Shown here: piece after piece, positions 40,730-49,589 of the stretch | How the letters are laid out: every line of letters starts with the position of its first letter | How positions within the stretch are numbered: the first letter of the stretch is position 1 | DNA from: Rhodoferax_B sp049316285 | GTDB lineage: Bacteria > Pseudomonadota > Gammaproteobacteria > Burkholderiales > Burkholderiaceae_C | Direction: 5' to 3' | DNA: 64,000 nt | Assembly: GCF_049316285.1 (NCBI RefSeq) | Contig: NZ_JBMOXA010000006.1 | Coordinates: 186,001 to 250,000, forward strand | Program-made: the position numbers and the translations under genes | The notes under the pieces: generated by a model | Seen by the model: the letters and a program-made list of their open reading frames with translations, nothing else | Database searches by the model: none | Told to the model about the DNA's origin: nothing

Positions 40730-42493
40730 ATGGCTGAATCTGCTGATGCGTTGCTCCAAGGCTGCGGCCTGCCCGTGGCTTGGCGCGGTCAGCCGCGCTG
40801 GTGTGTATTGGAGACAAGCTTTGGCGCTGGGCTGAACTTTCTCGCCACCTGGGATGCCTGGCGACGCGACCCAGCGCGGCCACGTGTGCTGCACTTCGTC
40901 GCCATTGCGGCTGGGCCGGTCAACTTTGATCACGTGCAGCACCCGCTCGCAACGCAACTGGCCGCGCAGTTGTGGGGGCTGCAGCCGGGCGTGCATCGCC
41001 TGGTATTTGAAGGCGGCCAAGTACTGCTGACCCTGTGTATTGGCGATGCCCAGGTCATGCTGCGCGAGCGGCCCTGTCAGGCTGACAGCGTGTACCTTGA
41101 TGGAACGAACACAGAGCAATGGTCGCCACACACACTCAAGGCCGTGGCGCGCTGCTGCCGCTTGGGTACGCGCATCGCCACTGAAGCCACCACGCAAGCC
41201 GTACACGACGCTTTGGCGCAAGTGGGATTCAAGGTACAAAAAACACACGACCTCCTAAAAGGCGAATACGCCCCAGCATGGACGCCGCGTGGCGACGTGA
41301 GCGAGCCCGCCTATTGGACGGGCGAGCCAGGCGACTGCATCGTCATTGGCGCGGGCATTGCAGGTGCCAGCGCGGCCGCCAGCCTGGCGCGGCGCGGCTG
41401 GCGTGTGCTGGTGCTGGACGCGGCCGATCGACCCGCCACCGGCGCGTCGGCCTTGCCAGCGGGCTTGTTTGCGCCCCATGTGTCGGGAGATGACAACCTG
41501 GTCTCACGCATCACGCGTGCGGGTGTGCGCGCCACACGCGAGCTGGCGCGCGGCCTGCTGCGTGAAGATGTGGACTGGGGCCCCACTGGTGTGCTGCAGC
41601 ATCAAGCCGAGGGTTCGGTCAAAAAACTGCCACATGACGACGCCGCCAGCCGCGACTGGAGCCGCCCCGCGAGCCACGCGCAACGTACACAAGCCGGCCT
41701 GCCGAGCGATCTGCCCAGTGAGGCATGCCATTGGCACGCCAGCGCCGGCTGGCTACGCCCGGCCGCTCTGGTGCGCGCGCTGCTGGCCACGCCGGGTGTG
41801 CAATGGTGTGGCGGCGTGCGCGTGGAGCGCCTGCAACGCACGGCGGATGGCGCGGCCTGGCAACTCTTGGACGCAACCGGCAACAACATTCTGCAAGCGC
41901 CGCTGGTGGTGCTGGCCACGGCCTACGGCACACGGGCACTCACACATGGTTTGCTGCCCGCCGCGCTGCCGCTGAACCCACTACGCGGCCAGGTGGCTTA
42001 TGGCTCCATGAGCGAGGCCCCGCCCGAGTTGGAAGCGACACGCCCGCCGTTTCCCGTGAATGGCCTGGGCAGTTTCATCAGCGGTGTGCCCGGGCCCGAT
42101 GAGGCCCAAGCGATCTGGATCACCGGCGCCACCTACGAACGCGCTTGTGATCAGGCCCTGATCCGCCCCGAAGACCACACCGCGAATTGGGCCAAATTAC
42201 AAATACTTTTACCCCAGGTGGCAGCCGCCTTGCAGCCGGCTTTTGAGGAAGGCGCGGTCACTGCCTGGGCCGGAGTGCGTTGCACCTATCCGGATCGGCT
42301 GCCGCTGGTGGGCCCGCTCGATGCGCAGCACGCACCTGGCCTATGGGTCAGCACCGCCATGGGCTCGCGCGGCCTGACGCTGGCCGTGTTGTGTGCAGAA
42401 CTATTGGCGGCACGCCTGCACGGCGAGCCCCTGCCCCTGCCGGCCAAACTGGCGGCCGCACTGGACGCACGGCGCGCCCAGGCCAAGGGCTGA
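40730..42493 (+). CDS. mnmC: Bifunctional tRNA 5-(aminomethyl)uridine modification enzyme MnmC, shortened N-terminus
   Basis: 587 residues. The C-terminal FAD oxidoreductase half (about 200-580) is intact with GAGIAGASAAASLARRG; it removes the carboxymethyl group from cmnm5U34. The N-terminal methyltransferase half is unusual: it starts at LLQGCGLPVAWRGQPRW, lacking about 35 residues (the usual phosphate/substrate entry strand), and the canonical DGF-S-P-x-x-N-P-x-M-W motif reads DGTNTEQWS. The SAM-loop region ETSFGAGLNFL is present. No in-frame extension exists because the yggX terminator is just upstream. The methyltransferase half may be impaired. Confidence 0.88.
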   Translation: MAESADALLQGCGLPVAWRGQPRWCVLETSFGAGLNFLATWDAWRRDPARPRVLHFVAIAAGPVNFDHVQHPLATQLAAQLWGLQPGVHRLVFEGGQVLLTLCIGDAQVMLRERPCQADSVYLDGTNTEQWSPHTLKAVARCCRLGTRIATEATTQAVHDALAQVGFKVQKTHDLLKGEYAPAWTPRGDVSEPAYWTGEPGDCIVIGAGIAGASAAASLARRGWRVLVLDAADRPATGASALPAGLFAPHVSGDDNLVSRITRAGVRATRELARGLLREDVDWGPTGVLQHQAEGSVKKLPHDDAASRDWSRPASHAQRTQAGLPSDLPSEACHWHASAGWLRPAALVRALLATPGVQWCGGVRVERLQRTADGAAWQLLDATGNNILQAPLVVLATAYGTRALTHGLLPAALPLNPLRGQVAYGSMSEAPPELEATRPPFPVNGLGSFISGVPGPDEAQAIWITGATYERACDQALIRPEDHTANWAKLQILLPQVAAALQPAFEEGAVTAWAGVRCTYPDRLPLVGPLDAQHAPGLWVSTAMGSRGLTLAVLCAELLAARLHGEPLPLPAKLAAALDARRAQAKG

Positions 42494-42526
42494 GGTTCTA
42501 GCGCACTCAAGCACATTCAGCCAGGT

Positions 42527-43042
42527 TCAAGCCTTGCGCCGTGGCTTGGCCGGGGCTGGCGCCACCGCGACCAGTCTAGGCTGAGGCGGGTTTTGCGCAG
42601 GCCGCAGCACGCCTTTGCGCACCGGGCTGGACAACACCAACGAGGTGGTCACCGCGCCATAGGTGGCCAGGGTGTCGACCACACGCTCCAGATCTTCCGG
42701 CTGGGCAATGGCGCAGCGCACAACAAAACAATCGGCGCCCGTCACGCGGTCAACCTCCAGTACCTCGGGCATTTCCGCAAATAGCTTGAGGTAGGGCTGA
42801 ATGCCGGTGTGGTTGGTCTGGATGCGGATGATGGCCTGCAGCCCCACACCCACCGCACGCAGGTTGATGCGCGCACCGTAGCCTTCTATCACCCCGGCGT
42901 CCTCGAGCTTGCGTACACGCTCGCTCATGGCCGGCTGCGACAAACCAATTTGTTTACCCAAGGCCGCCAGGCTCTGCCTTGCGTCGGCCTGCAGGGCTTC
43001 GAGAATCTGCCAATCCTTTTTGTCCAACACCAAGTTGCCCAC
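42527..43042 (-). CDS. Lrp/AsnC-family regulator
   Basis: 171 residues: N-terminal helix-turn-helix (about 8-65; LGKQIGLSQPAMSERVRKLEDAG in part), then the RAM ligand-binding domain (70-145) with VTGADCFVVRCAI. A basic, Pro/Ala-rich tail of about 25 residues is extra. It is divergent from the betaine-type transporter at 43110, which it may regulate, and convergent with mnmC. Confidence 0.9.
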   Translation of the reverse strand: MGNLVLDKKDWQILEALQADARQSLAALGKQIGLSQPAMSERVRKLEDAGVIEGYGARINLRAVGVGLQAIIRIQTNHTGIQPYLKLFAEMPEVLEVDRVTGADCFVVRCAIAQPEDLERVVDTLATYGAVTTSLVLSSPVRKGVLRPAQNPPQPRLVAVAPAPAKPRRKA

Positions 43043-43079
43043 GGCCGTTTGCCTCGCTTGAAGGGAATCTACGTAAACT

Positions 43080-43103
43080 GGCCCCTAACCATCGTAAGGG
43101 GCC
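43080..43103 (+). promoter_or_regulatory. Hairpin covering the ribosome-binding site of the betaine-type transporter gene
   Basis: GGCCCCT pairs with AGGGGCC around a 10-nt loop. The second arm contains the AGGGG that serves as ribosome-binding site for the TTG at 43110, so folding would hide it. Could be a translational control element or chance. Confidence 0.45.
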
Positions 43104-43109
43104 ATTGCA

Positions 43110-44666
43110 TTGTCACTCCTGCACAACGCCTTCTTCAAGCTCATGGGGCTTCTTGCCTTGTGCGCCGCCTCGGCATCACATGCCGCCACCCAGGACCCGG
43201 GCACGCTGACGGTTGGCTCCAAACGTTTTACCGAGTCCTACATCCTGGCCGAGGTGCTGTCACAAACGGCCAAGCCGACATTGCAGCAGCCGCCCAAGCT
43301 CACGCAGGGCATAGGCAACACGGCCATCGTCTACGAGGCGCTGCGCTCCGGCAGCATTGACATGTATGCCGAGTACAGCGGCACCATTGCGCAGGAGATT
43401 CTCAAAGACCCCAAGGCCACCTCCATCGAGGCCATGAACGCGGCCCTCAAGCCGCTGGGCCTGGGCGTAGCCATTGCGCTGGGCTTCAATGACGGCTACG
43501 CGCTGGCCATGCGCGCAGCCGATGCCGAGCGACTGGGCATTCGCACCCTGAGCGACCTGGCGGCGCACCCGCAGTTGAAGTTCGGTTTGTCCAACGAATT
43601 CATAGGCCGGGCCGACGGCTGGCGCGGTATGGCCGAGCGTTACGCCTTGAAGGCCCAACCCGTGGGCCTGGACCATGGCCTGGCCTACGACGCGATTGGC
43701 GCCAAGCAAGTGGACGTGATCGACATCTACACCACCGACGCCAAGATCGACCACTTGGGCCTGCGTGTGCTGCAGGACAACAAGGCCTATTTCCCGCGCT
43801 ACGACGCGCTGGTATTGCACCGGCTGGACCTGCCACAACGCCTGCCGCAAACTTGGGCCGCGCTGAAGGCACTGGAAGGCAGGATAGACGAACACGCCAT
43901 GATCGCGATGAACGCCCGCGCAGAATTACAAGGTGTCGCCTTTGATGTGATTGCGCGCGACTTCCTGAAAAGCCTCACCTCTGGCGGCAGCCCAGCGGGT
44001 GGCACGGAAACGGCCGCGCGCGGTTTCATGGCCAAGCTGCTGGGCCCGGATCTCGCGCGCCTCACCTACCAGCATTTGCTGCTGGTGCTGCTGTCGGTGG
44101 GCATTGCGATGGTGATTGCGGTGCCGATTGCAATTGCCGTGGCGGCCCAGCCGCGCGCACGTGCCGCCGCGCTCACCTTCACCAGCCTGATGCAAACCGT
44201 GCCTTCGCTGGCGCTGTTGGCGATCTTGATTTCGCTCACCGGCGCCATTGGCACGGTGCCAGCGCTGATGGCCCTGACGCTTTATTCGTTGCTGCCCATC
44301 ATGAGCAACACCGTCACCGGCCTGGCCGAAGTGCCCGATGGCCTGCGCAACGCCAGCACCGCCCTGGGCATGACGCCGACGCAAAGCCTGCGTTACGTGC
44401 AACTGCCCTTGGCCCTGCCCACCCTGATCGCCGGAGTGCGCACAGCCATGGCGATTGCCATTGGCACGGCCACCATTGCGGCATTTGTCGGCGCGGGTGG
44501 TTATGGCGAACGCATCGTCACCGGCCTGGCCTTGAATGACCGCGAACTGCTGATGGCTGGCGCCTTGCCTGCGGCCTTGCTGGCCTTGCTGAGCGAAGCT
44601 TTTTTTGAGTTGCTGCAACGCTGGCTGCGGCCGACCCAGACACGCGCCGCAGCGCTTGCCCAATAG
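43110..44666 (+). CDS. Osmoprotectant/betaine ABC transporter: binding protein fused to permease
   Basis: 518 residues. Signal peptide, then an OpuBC/ProX-type binding domain (about 30-300; LTVGSKRFTESYILAEVLSQ and DMYAEYSGTIAQEIL) followed by a six-helix permease (about 310-510; EVPDGLRNASTALGMTPTQSL is the EAA region). It imports glycine betaine, choline, carnitine or related compounds. Start: TTG at 43110 has a good AAGGGG; an ATG at 43143 also yields a signal peptide. No ATPase gene is adjacent, so the energising subunit must be elsewhere. Confidence 0.88.
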   Translation: MSLLHNAFFKLMGLLALCAASASHAATQDPGTLTVGSKRFTESYILAEVLSQTAKPTLQQPPKLTQGIGNTAIVYEALRSGSIDMYAEYSGTIAQEILKDPKATSIEAMNAALKPLGLGVAIALGFNDGYALAMRAADAERLGIRTLSDLAAHPQLKFGLSNEFIGRADGWRGMAERYALKAQPVGLDHGLAYDAIGAKQVDVIDIYTTDAKIDHLGLRVLQDNKAYFPRYDALVLHRLDLPQRLPQTWAALKALEGRIDEHAMIAMNARAELQGVAFDVIARDFLKSLTSGGSPAGGTETAARGFMAKLLGPDLARLTYQHLLLVLLSVGIAMVIAVPIAIAVAAQPRARAAALTFTSLMQTVPSLALLAILISLTGAIGTVPALMALTLYSLLPIMSNTVTGLAEVPDGLRNASTALGMTPTQSLRYVQLPLALPTLIAGVRTAMAIAIGTATIAAFVGAGGYGERIVTGLALNDRELLMAGALPAALLALLSEAFFELLQRWLRPTQTRAAALAQ

Positions 44667-44765
44667 TTCATCGGCCCAGGGCCGGTTTTTCCGATGTTTG
44701 CGCCTGTACACAGGGCGAGGGATTGCCTATCTTCAAACGCTCTCATTCCACTCCCTGGACCCATC

Positions 44766-45386
44766 ATGCAACTCATAGGCATGCTCGATTCGCCTTATGT
44801 ACGCCGCGTCGCCATCACGCTGCATTTGTTGAACATTGCATTTGAGCATCGCTCGATTTCGGTGTTCTCCACCTTTGAGCAATTCAAGCAGCTCAATCCG
44901 GTGGTGAAAGCGCCCACGCTGGTCTGCGACGACGGCACGGTGCTGATGGATTCAAACCTGATCCTGGACTACGTGGAAGCCGCAGCCGGCAGGTCGCTCT
45001 GGCCCGCCGATCTGCAAGACCTGCGGCACGCGCTGCGCGTGGTGGGGCTGGCGCTGGCAGCCTGCGAGAAGTCGGTGCAAATCGTCTACGAACACAAGCT
45101 GCGCCCCGCAGACAAGTTACACGCACCTTGGCTGGAGCGGGTGCAGCAGCAATTGGTGACAGCCTATGCCGAGCTTGAGGCGGAGTTGGTACGTGTGCCG
45201 CTGGCCTGCACTGCGGCCGGCATGACCCAGGCGGGTGTGACGGCCGCAGTCGCCTGGCAGTTCAGCCAGATGTTGCTGCCGCCACTGGTGGGCGACTTGA
45301 TTTCTGAAGCCGCCCATCCCGTGCTGACGGCGTTTTCTGCACAGGCCGAAACGCTGCCCGCATTCCAAACGGCACCGCCGCTATGA
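44766..45386 (+). CDS. Glutathione S-transferase family protein
   Basis: 206 residues from the ATG at 44766. Thioredoxin-like N-domain (1-80) with LDSPYVRRVAITLHLL, cis-Pro KAPTLV and the GSH-binding LMDSNLILDYVE; helical C-domain after that. The usual catalytic Ser position falls in SPYVRR. Substrate unknown. It is convergent with the Kdo hydroxylase gene. Confidence 0.88.
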   Translation: MQLIGMLDSPYVRRVAITLHLLNIAFEHRSISVFSTFEQFKQLNPVVKAPTLVCDDGTVLMDSNLILDYVEAAAGRSLWPADLQDLRHALRVVGLALAACEKSVQIVYEHKLRPADKLHAPWLERVQQQLVTAYAELEAELVRVPLACTAAGMTQAGVTAAVAWQFSQMLLPPLVGDLISEAAHPVLTAFSAQAETLPAFQTAPPL

Positions 45387-45399
45387 GGCCGTGCACCCG

Positions 45400-46287
45400 C
45401 TACAGCGGCGCGCCCAGCAACGGCCGCCCGGTCAGCCGCGTCAACACCCCCAGCGGGCTGCGCTCGGGATGGGTCTGGTATTGCGGCGCCATAAAGTAGG
45501 TTTGCTCCATCATGAACTGGCCGCTGTAGACCGCGTGCAAGGTCTGGTCCGAAAAACACACCCAGGTGCTGCCCGCGGCGAACGGCATTTCCATCTGGTC
45601 GGCCGTACGCTGGTAGTCCAGGTTCTGCTTCAGCAGGTCGTGCAGTTGCAGCATCATGTGGTCGTATTCGCTGCGCAGCGACTTGGTGATGCGCAGCCGC
45701 CGCAACCACGCGGCCTGCCAGGCACGGTAGGGCTTGGCCTGGGGCAGAAAGCGTTGGGCCATCACGTCAAACGGCTCGCCGACACGCCACAGGCGCGGCA
45801 CACCGGCCGGGTTCAGATTGGTGAACACGCGCAGAATGCGTTCGCCCCGGTTCGGCCGCGAGGGAAACGCGTCTACATGCAGGCGCTTGTCGTCGGCACG
45901 CCAGGACTGCGTGCGCGATTCGACCTGCATGGGCCTAAAGCTGGTGGGCTCCAGTCGCAGGTGCGGCGTGTAGTTGGGAAACAGTTGGTCGATCAGCGCG
46001 TTGGCTTGGGTGCGGTAACGCAGCATCATGGCGCTCAGCGTGGCCAGCTCGGCCTCGGTGCCCACAGCACCTTTCACCGGCGCATCCGGCTGCGCGCGTT
46101 GGCTGATGTTGCGCGACTTAGGGTCACGCACTTCGGGGCGCAGCAAGGCCGCCTCGGCCGGCGACAAGCTGAAGGCCATTTGCGGGAAGTACAACACACC
46201 GCCGCCTTCCAGCGCCTCGGCCCAGTCGGCCTGCGGGCTGCGGCCGGTCCACGACGCCCCGGCAACTTCAACAATAGGGTTTTGCAT
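45400..46287 (-). CDS. kdoO: Kdo 3-hydroxylase (Fe/2-oxoglutarate-type, KdoO family)
   Basis: 295 residues from the ATG at 46287. The iron ligands appear as HVDAFPSRPNRGERILRVF (HxD) and the distal His in FSDQTLHAVYSGQF, the pattern of the Kdo hydroxylase family of Burkholderia and Yersinia. It converts 3-deoxy-D-manno-octulosonic acid of LPS to the Ko form at the inner membrane/cytosol interface, making LPS more stable to acid. No other LPS genes are in the window. Confidence 0.85.
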   Translation of the reverse strand: MQNPIVEVAGASWTGRSPQADWAEALEGGGVLYFPQMAFSLSPAEAALLRPEVRDPKSRNISQRAQPDAPVKGAVGTEAELATLSAMMLRYRTQANALIDQLFPNYTPHLRLEPTSFRPMQVESRTQSWRADDKRLHVDAFPSRPNRGERILRVFTNLNPAGVPRLWRVGEPFDVMAQRFLPQAKPYRAWQAAWLRRLRITKSLRSEYDHMMLQLHDLLKQNLDYQRTADQMEMPFAAGSTWVCFSDQTLHAVYSGQFMMEQTYFMAPQYQTHPERSPLGVLTRLTGRPLLGAPL

Positions 46288-46371
46288 CGCTGCATTCTCG
46301 CAAACCTTGGCGCTGAAAGGGCTGCTCAGGCACATGTCCGAAAACGGCTAACCTGTGCCCAGGCCAAGCCT

Positions 46372-47991
46372 ATGATTCAAGCCATGGAAGCCCTCACCCC
46401 CGCCCCCAACAGCCTGGAAGACGATGCCTGCTACATGGCGCTGCGCACTCGTGACGCACGCTTTGACGGCCGCTTCTTCACTGCCGTCACCAGCACCGGC
46501 ATCTACTGCCGGCCGGTATGTGGTGTGCGCACACCCAAACGCGAAAACTGCCGCTTCTACACCCATGCGGCCCAGGCCGAACTGGCCGGCTTTCGCCCTT
46601 GCCTGCGCTGCCGGCCGGAACTGGCGCCACACAGCCTGCATTGGTCGGTGCAGGACGCTTCGCGCATCCTGGCCCAGCAGGCTGCGCGTTTGCTCGACGA
46701 GCCCGACGCCTGGCCCGACGAGCCCCCCACGGTCGAAGCCCTGGCCACACGCATGGGTGTGAGCGATCGCCACGTGCGCCGCATCTTCATGGCCGAGTTT
46801 GGCGTGTCGCCCATGCAATACCTGCAAACCCGCCGCCTGCTCACCGCCAAGCAGTTGCTGGCCGATACCCAGTTGCCCGTGGCCCAGGTAGCGCTCTCCA
46901 GCGGTTATGCCAGCGTGCGCCGCTTCAACGATGCGTTTGCGGCGCACTACCGGCTCAGCCCTAGCCAACTGCGGCGCCAGGGTGCAGCGCCGGCCGAGCA
47001 GCATCTGGCCTCCAGCAACATCAGACTTGCATACCGCCCGCCGTTTGATGCCGCCGCGCTGCTGGCCTTTTTCCGGACGCGGCTGGTGTCGGGGGTCGAA
47101 TGGATAACCCCCGTGGATGAAGCCCCGCACATGCCTTTGCAAATGGCCCGCACGCTGCGGGTGCAGGCAGCGGGTGCGGAACATACCGGCTGGATTGAAG
47201 TTGAATTTGAACCCGCACATCACCGCGTAGTCCTGCGCGTGAGTGACGGCCTGGGCTCGGTACTGCCGCATGTGATCCGGCGCGTGCGCGCCTGGCTAGA
47301 CCTGGACGCCGACCCCGAAGCCATCCACGCGGTGCTGGGCCAGCGTTTTCCGCAAGGCCTGGGCCAGCGTGTGCCGGGCAGCATGGACGGCTTCGAATTG
47401 GCCGTACGCGCCGTGTTGGGCCAGCAGATCACCGTGGCTGCCGCACGCACCCTGGCGCAGCGCCTGGTGAACCGTCTGGGCACACCCATGGAAACCAGCA
47501 GACCCGAACTCAACCGTTTGTTCCCCACACCCATGGCCATCAGCCTTTTGGGCGACGCCGCCGGTGACGCCCTCGGCCAGCTTGGCATCGTGCGGCAAAG
47601 GCAGGCGGCCATCATCGCGCTGGCGCAGGCCGTGGCTGGCCAGCAGCTGGCCTTGTTTCCAGGGGCTCCGGTGGAAGCCACCGTGCAGGCCTTGAAAGCG
47701 ATGCCCGGTATTGGCGACTGGACCGCGCAATACATCGCCATGCGTGCGCTGCGCTGGCCGGACGCGTTTCCTGCGGGGGACGTGGCGCTGCAGAACGCGC
47801 TGGGTGTGCGCGCCGAACGGCAACCGGCGCGTGCCGCGGAAGAAGCCTCCCAGGCGTGGCGCCCCTGGCGCAGCTACGCCGTGTTGTCTGCCTGGGCCGA
47901 ACTTGCGCCCCCGGCAAAGCCCCAAAAGCTATCAAAAACAGCAGCAGCCCTCGCAGATACAGCAAGCGCTGGAGATCAAAATCATGATTAA
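46372..47991 (+). CDS. alkA: Ada-type regulator/AlkA DNA-3-methyladenine glycosylase fusion
   Basis: 539 residues. N-terminal Ada metal-binding domain (about 20-85) with Zn cysteines in YCRPVC, ENC and CLRCRP (methyl phosphotriester repair), AraC-type helix-turn-helix (about 120-210) and AlkA domain (about 225-520) with the helix-hairpin-helix MPGIGDWTAQYIAMRA and catalytic Asp in FPAGDVAL. It senses and repairs alkylated DNA. The C-terminal tail after residue 517 (KLSKTAAALADTASAG) is encoded by a dispersed repeat. ATG at 46384 is an alternative start. It overlaps ogt by 8 bp. Confidence 0.93.
   Translation: MIQAMEALTPAPNSLEDDACYMALRTRDARFDGRFFTAVTSTGIYCRPVCGVRTPKRENCRFYTHAAQAELAGFRPCLRCRPELAPHSLHWSVQDASRILAQQAARLLDEPDAWPDEPPTVEALATRMGVSDRHVRRIFMAEFGVSPMQYLQTRRLLTAKQLLADTQLPVAQVALSSGYASVRRFNDAFAAHYRLSPSQLRRQGAAPAEQHLASSNIRLAYRPPFDAAALLAFFRTRLVSGVEWITPVDEAPHMPLQMARTLRVQAAGAEHTGWIEVEFEPAHHRVVLRVSDGLGSVLPHVIRRVRAWLDLDADPEAIHAVLGQRFPQGLGQRVPGSMDGFELAVRAVLGQQITVAAARTLAQRLVNRLGTPMETSRPELNRLFPTPMAISLLGDAAGDALGQLGIVRQRQAAIIALAQAVAGQQLALFPGAPVEATVQALKAMPGIGDWTAQYIAMRALRWPDAFPAGDVALQNALGVRAERQPARAAEEASQAWRPWRSYAVLSAWAELAPPAKPQKLSKTAAALADTASAGDQNHD
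47923..47982 (+). repeat. Short dispersed repeat, copy b (end of alkA)
   Basis: AAAAGCTATCAAAAACAGCA followed by a segment containing AGCAAGCGCTGGAGATC. It codes the last residues of AlkA and supplies the GGAG ribosome-binding site of ogt (47971). Confidence 0.6.
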
Positions 47992-48532
47992 CTATTCGCC
48001 CAATACCGTGCGCACCAGCTGGCTCAGCCCGCTGGGCCCCATGACCTTCGCCGCCTCGGAAAAAGGCTTATGTGGTGTGTGGTTCGACGGCCAGCGCCAC
48101 GAACCCGACCTGAACCAATGGCCGCTGGTGCCACTGGAAAGCCATCCTGTGCTGGTGCAAACGCGTGACGCCTTGGTCGCTTACTTTGCCGGCACCAGCG
48201 CCCGGTTCGACGTACCACTGGACCTGGGCGGCGGCACGCCGTTTCAGCAAGCCGTGTGGCAAGCGCTGCTGCAGATCCCGGCCGGTGCGACCACCAGTTA
48301 CCGCGCATTGAGCCAACACATAGGCCGCCCCAAGGCCGTGCGCGCCGTGGGTGCGGCGATTGGCCGCAATCCCATCAGTGTGGTCGTGCCCTGCCACCGC
48401 GTGGTCGGCAGCAGCGGCGACCTCACCGGTTATGCCGGCGGTGTGGAGCGCAAAGCCTGGCTGCTTCAGAGAGAGAATGCGCCCCTGGCGACCCAGCCCC
48501 ATGTGAGCCATAAAACGAGAAAAACACAGTGA
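47984..48532 (+). CDS. ogt: Methylated-DNA--protein-cysteine methyltransferase (Ogt type)
   Basis: 182 residues from the ATG at 47984. The active site PCHRVVGSSGDLTGYAGG is intact; FQQAVWQALLQIPAGATTSY is the DNA-binding helix region. It removes alkyl groups from O6-alkylguanine and O4-alkylthymine. With the upstream fusion it makes up a complete adaptive response, since the fusion has no methyltransferase C-domain of its own. GGAG upstream comes from the dispersed repeat. Confidence 0.94.
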   Translation: MINYSPNTVRTSWLSPLGPMTFAASEKGLCGVWFDGQRHEPDLNQWPLVPLESHPVLVQTRDALVAYFAGTSARFDVPLDLGGGTPFQQAVWQALLQIPAGATTSYRALSQHIGRPKAVRAVGAAIGRNPISVVVPCHRVVGSSGDLTGYAGGVERKAWLLQRENAPLATQPHVSHKTRKTQ

Positions 48533-49485
48533 ACAACCCCAGCCTCAAAACACCCATCAGCGCAGCTACAGCCGCAACCTCCAGCACCGGACAGTCCAAG
48601 AAATGGATTTTCGACTTTGTGCTGCTGGCCGCCATCTGGGGCGCATCGTTTCTGTTCATGCGTGGCGCGGCGCTGGAGTTTGGCGCCGTGCCCACCGCAG
48701 GCCTGCGGGTGCTGATCGCGGCCATCGCCCTGCTGCCTCTTCTGTGGATGCGCAATTTGTTTCCCGCACTGGCCCAGCACTGGCGCGCGGTGCTCGGCGT
48801 AGGGCTGTTGAACTCGGCGATTCCGTTTGCCTGCTTCTCATATGCGGTGTTGTCCATCAGCACCGGTTTGTCGTCCATCCTGAACGCCACAACACCCTTG
48901 TTTGGCGCCGTTGTGGCCTGGGTCTGGCTGCGCGAAAAGCCTGACGGCTCGCGCATCATCGGCCTGGCCATAGGCTTTCTGGGTGTGGTGCTGCTGGCCT
49001 GGGAAAAGGCCAGCTTCAAGCCCGGCGCCAGCGGCGCGGCCACCGGTTGGGCGGTGTTGGCCTGCCTGCTGGCCTGCCTGTGCTACGGCATTGCGGGCAG
49101 CTTCACCAAACGTTTTCTCACCGGCGTGCCGCCTATGGCGACTGCGGCCGGCAGCCAGATCGGCGCGGCCATAGGTTTGGCTTTGCCCGCGCTGTGGCTG
49201 CGCCCTGAGGTGCTGCCCAGCGCACACGCCTGGGGCTCGCTGCTGGTGGTGGGGGTGCTGTGTTCGGCCGTGGCCTATGTGTTGTTCTTCCGGCTGATCG
49301 CCACCGTGGGGCCGGCCAAAGCCTTGACCGTGACCTTTGCCATTCCGGTGTTCGGCGTGTTTTACGGCACGGTTTTCCTGGGTGAAAGCCTCACGCTGTG
49401 GATGGTAGGTTGTGGCCTGGTGATTGTCTGTGGCACGGTCTTGTCGACCGGGCTGGTCAAGCTTGGCAAAACCAAAAACGCGTAG
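48529..49485 (+). CDS. EamA/DMT-family exporter
   Basis: 318 residues, starting with GTG in a GTGA overlap with ogt's stop, so translationally coupled. Ten hydrophobic segments in two EamA repeats (about 28-160 and 180-305). The first 25 residues are polar. Substrate unknown; family members export amino acids, metabolites or drugs. Confidence 0.87.
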   Translation: MNNPSLKTPISAATAATSSTGQSKKWIFDFVLLAAIWGASFLFMRGAALEFGAVPTAGLRVLIAAIALLPLLWMRNLFPALAQHWRAVLGVGLLNSAIPFACFSYAVLSISTGLSSILNATTPLFGAVVAWVWLREKPDGSRIIGLAIGFLGVVLLAWEKASFKPGASGAATGWAVLACLLACLCYGIAGSFTKRFLTGVPPMATAAGSQIGAAIGLALPALWLRPEVLPSAHAWGSLLVVGVLCSAVAYVLFFRLIATVGPAKALTVTFAIPVFGVFYGTVFLGESLTLWMVGCGLVIVCGTVLSTGLVKLGKTKNA

Positions 49486-49589
49486 AGCCACTCGGCGGGT
49501 AGACTCGCGGGCCCTTTGTAGCGCTGCGGGCATGGCTCACGGCGCTGCTGCCTCTGCCCGCTTGCCAGCCTGACCGCCTTTTTCGCTCA

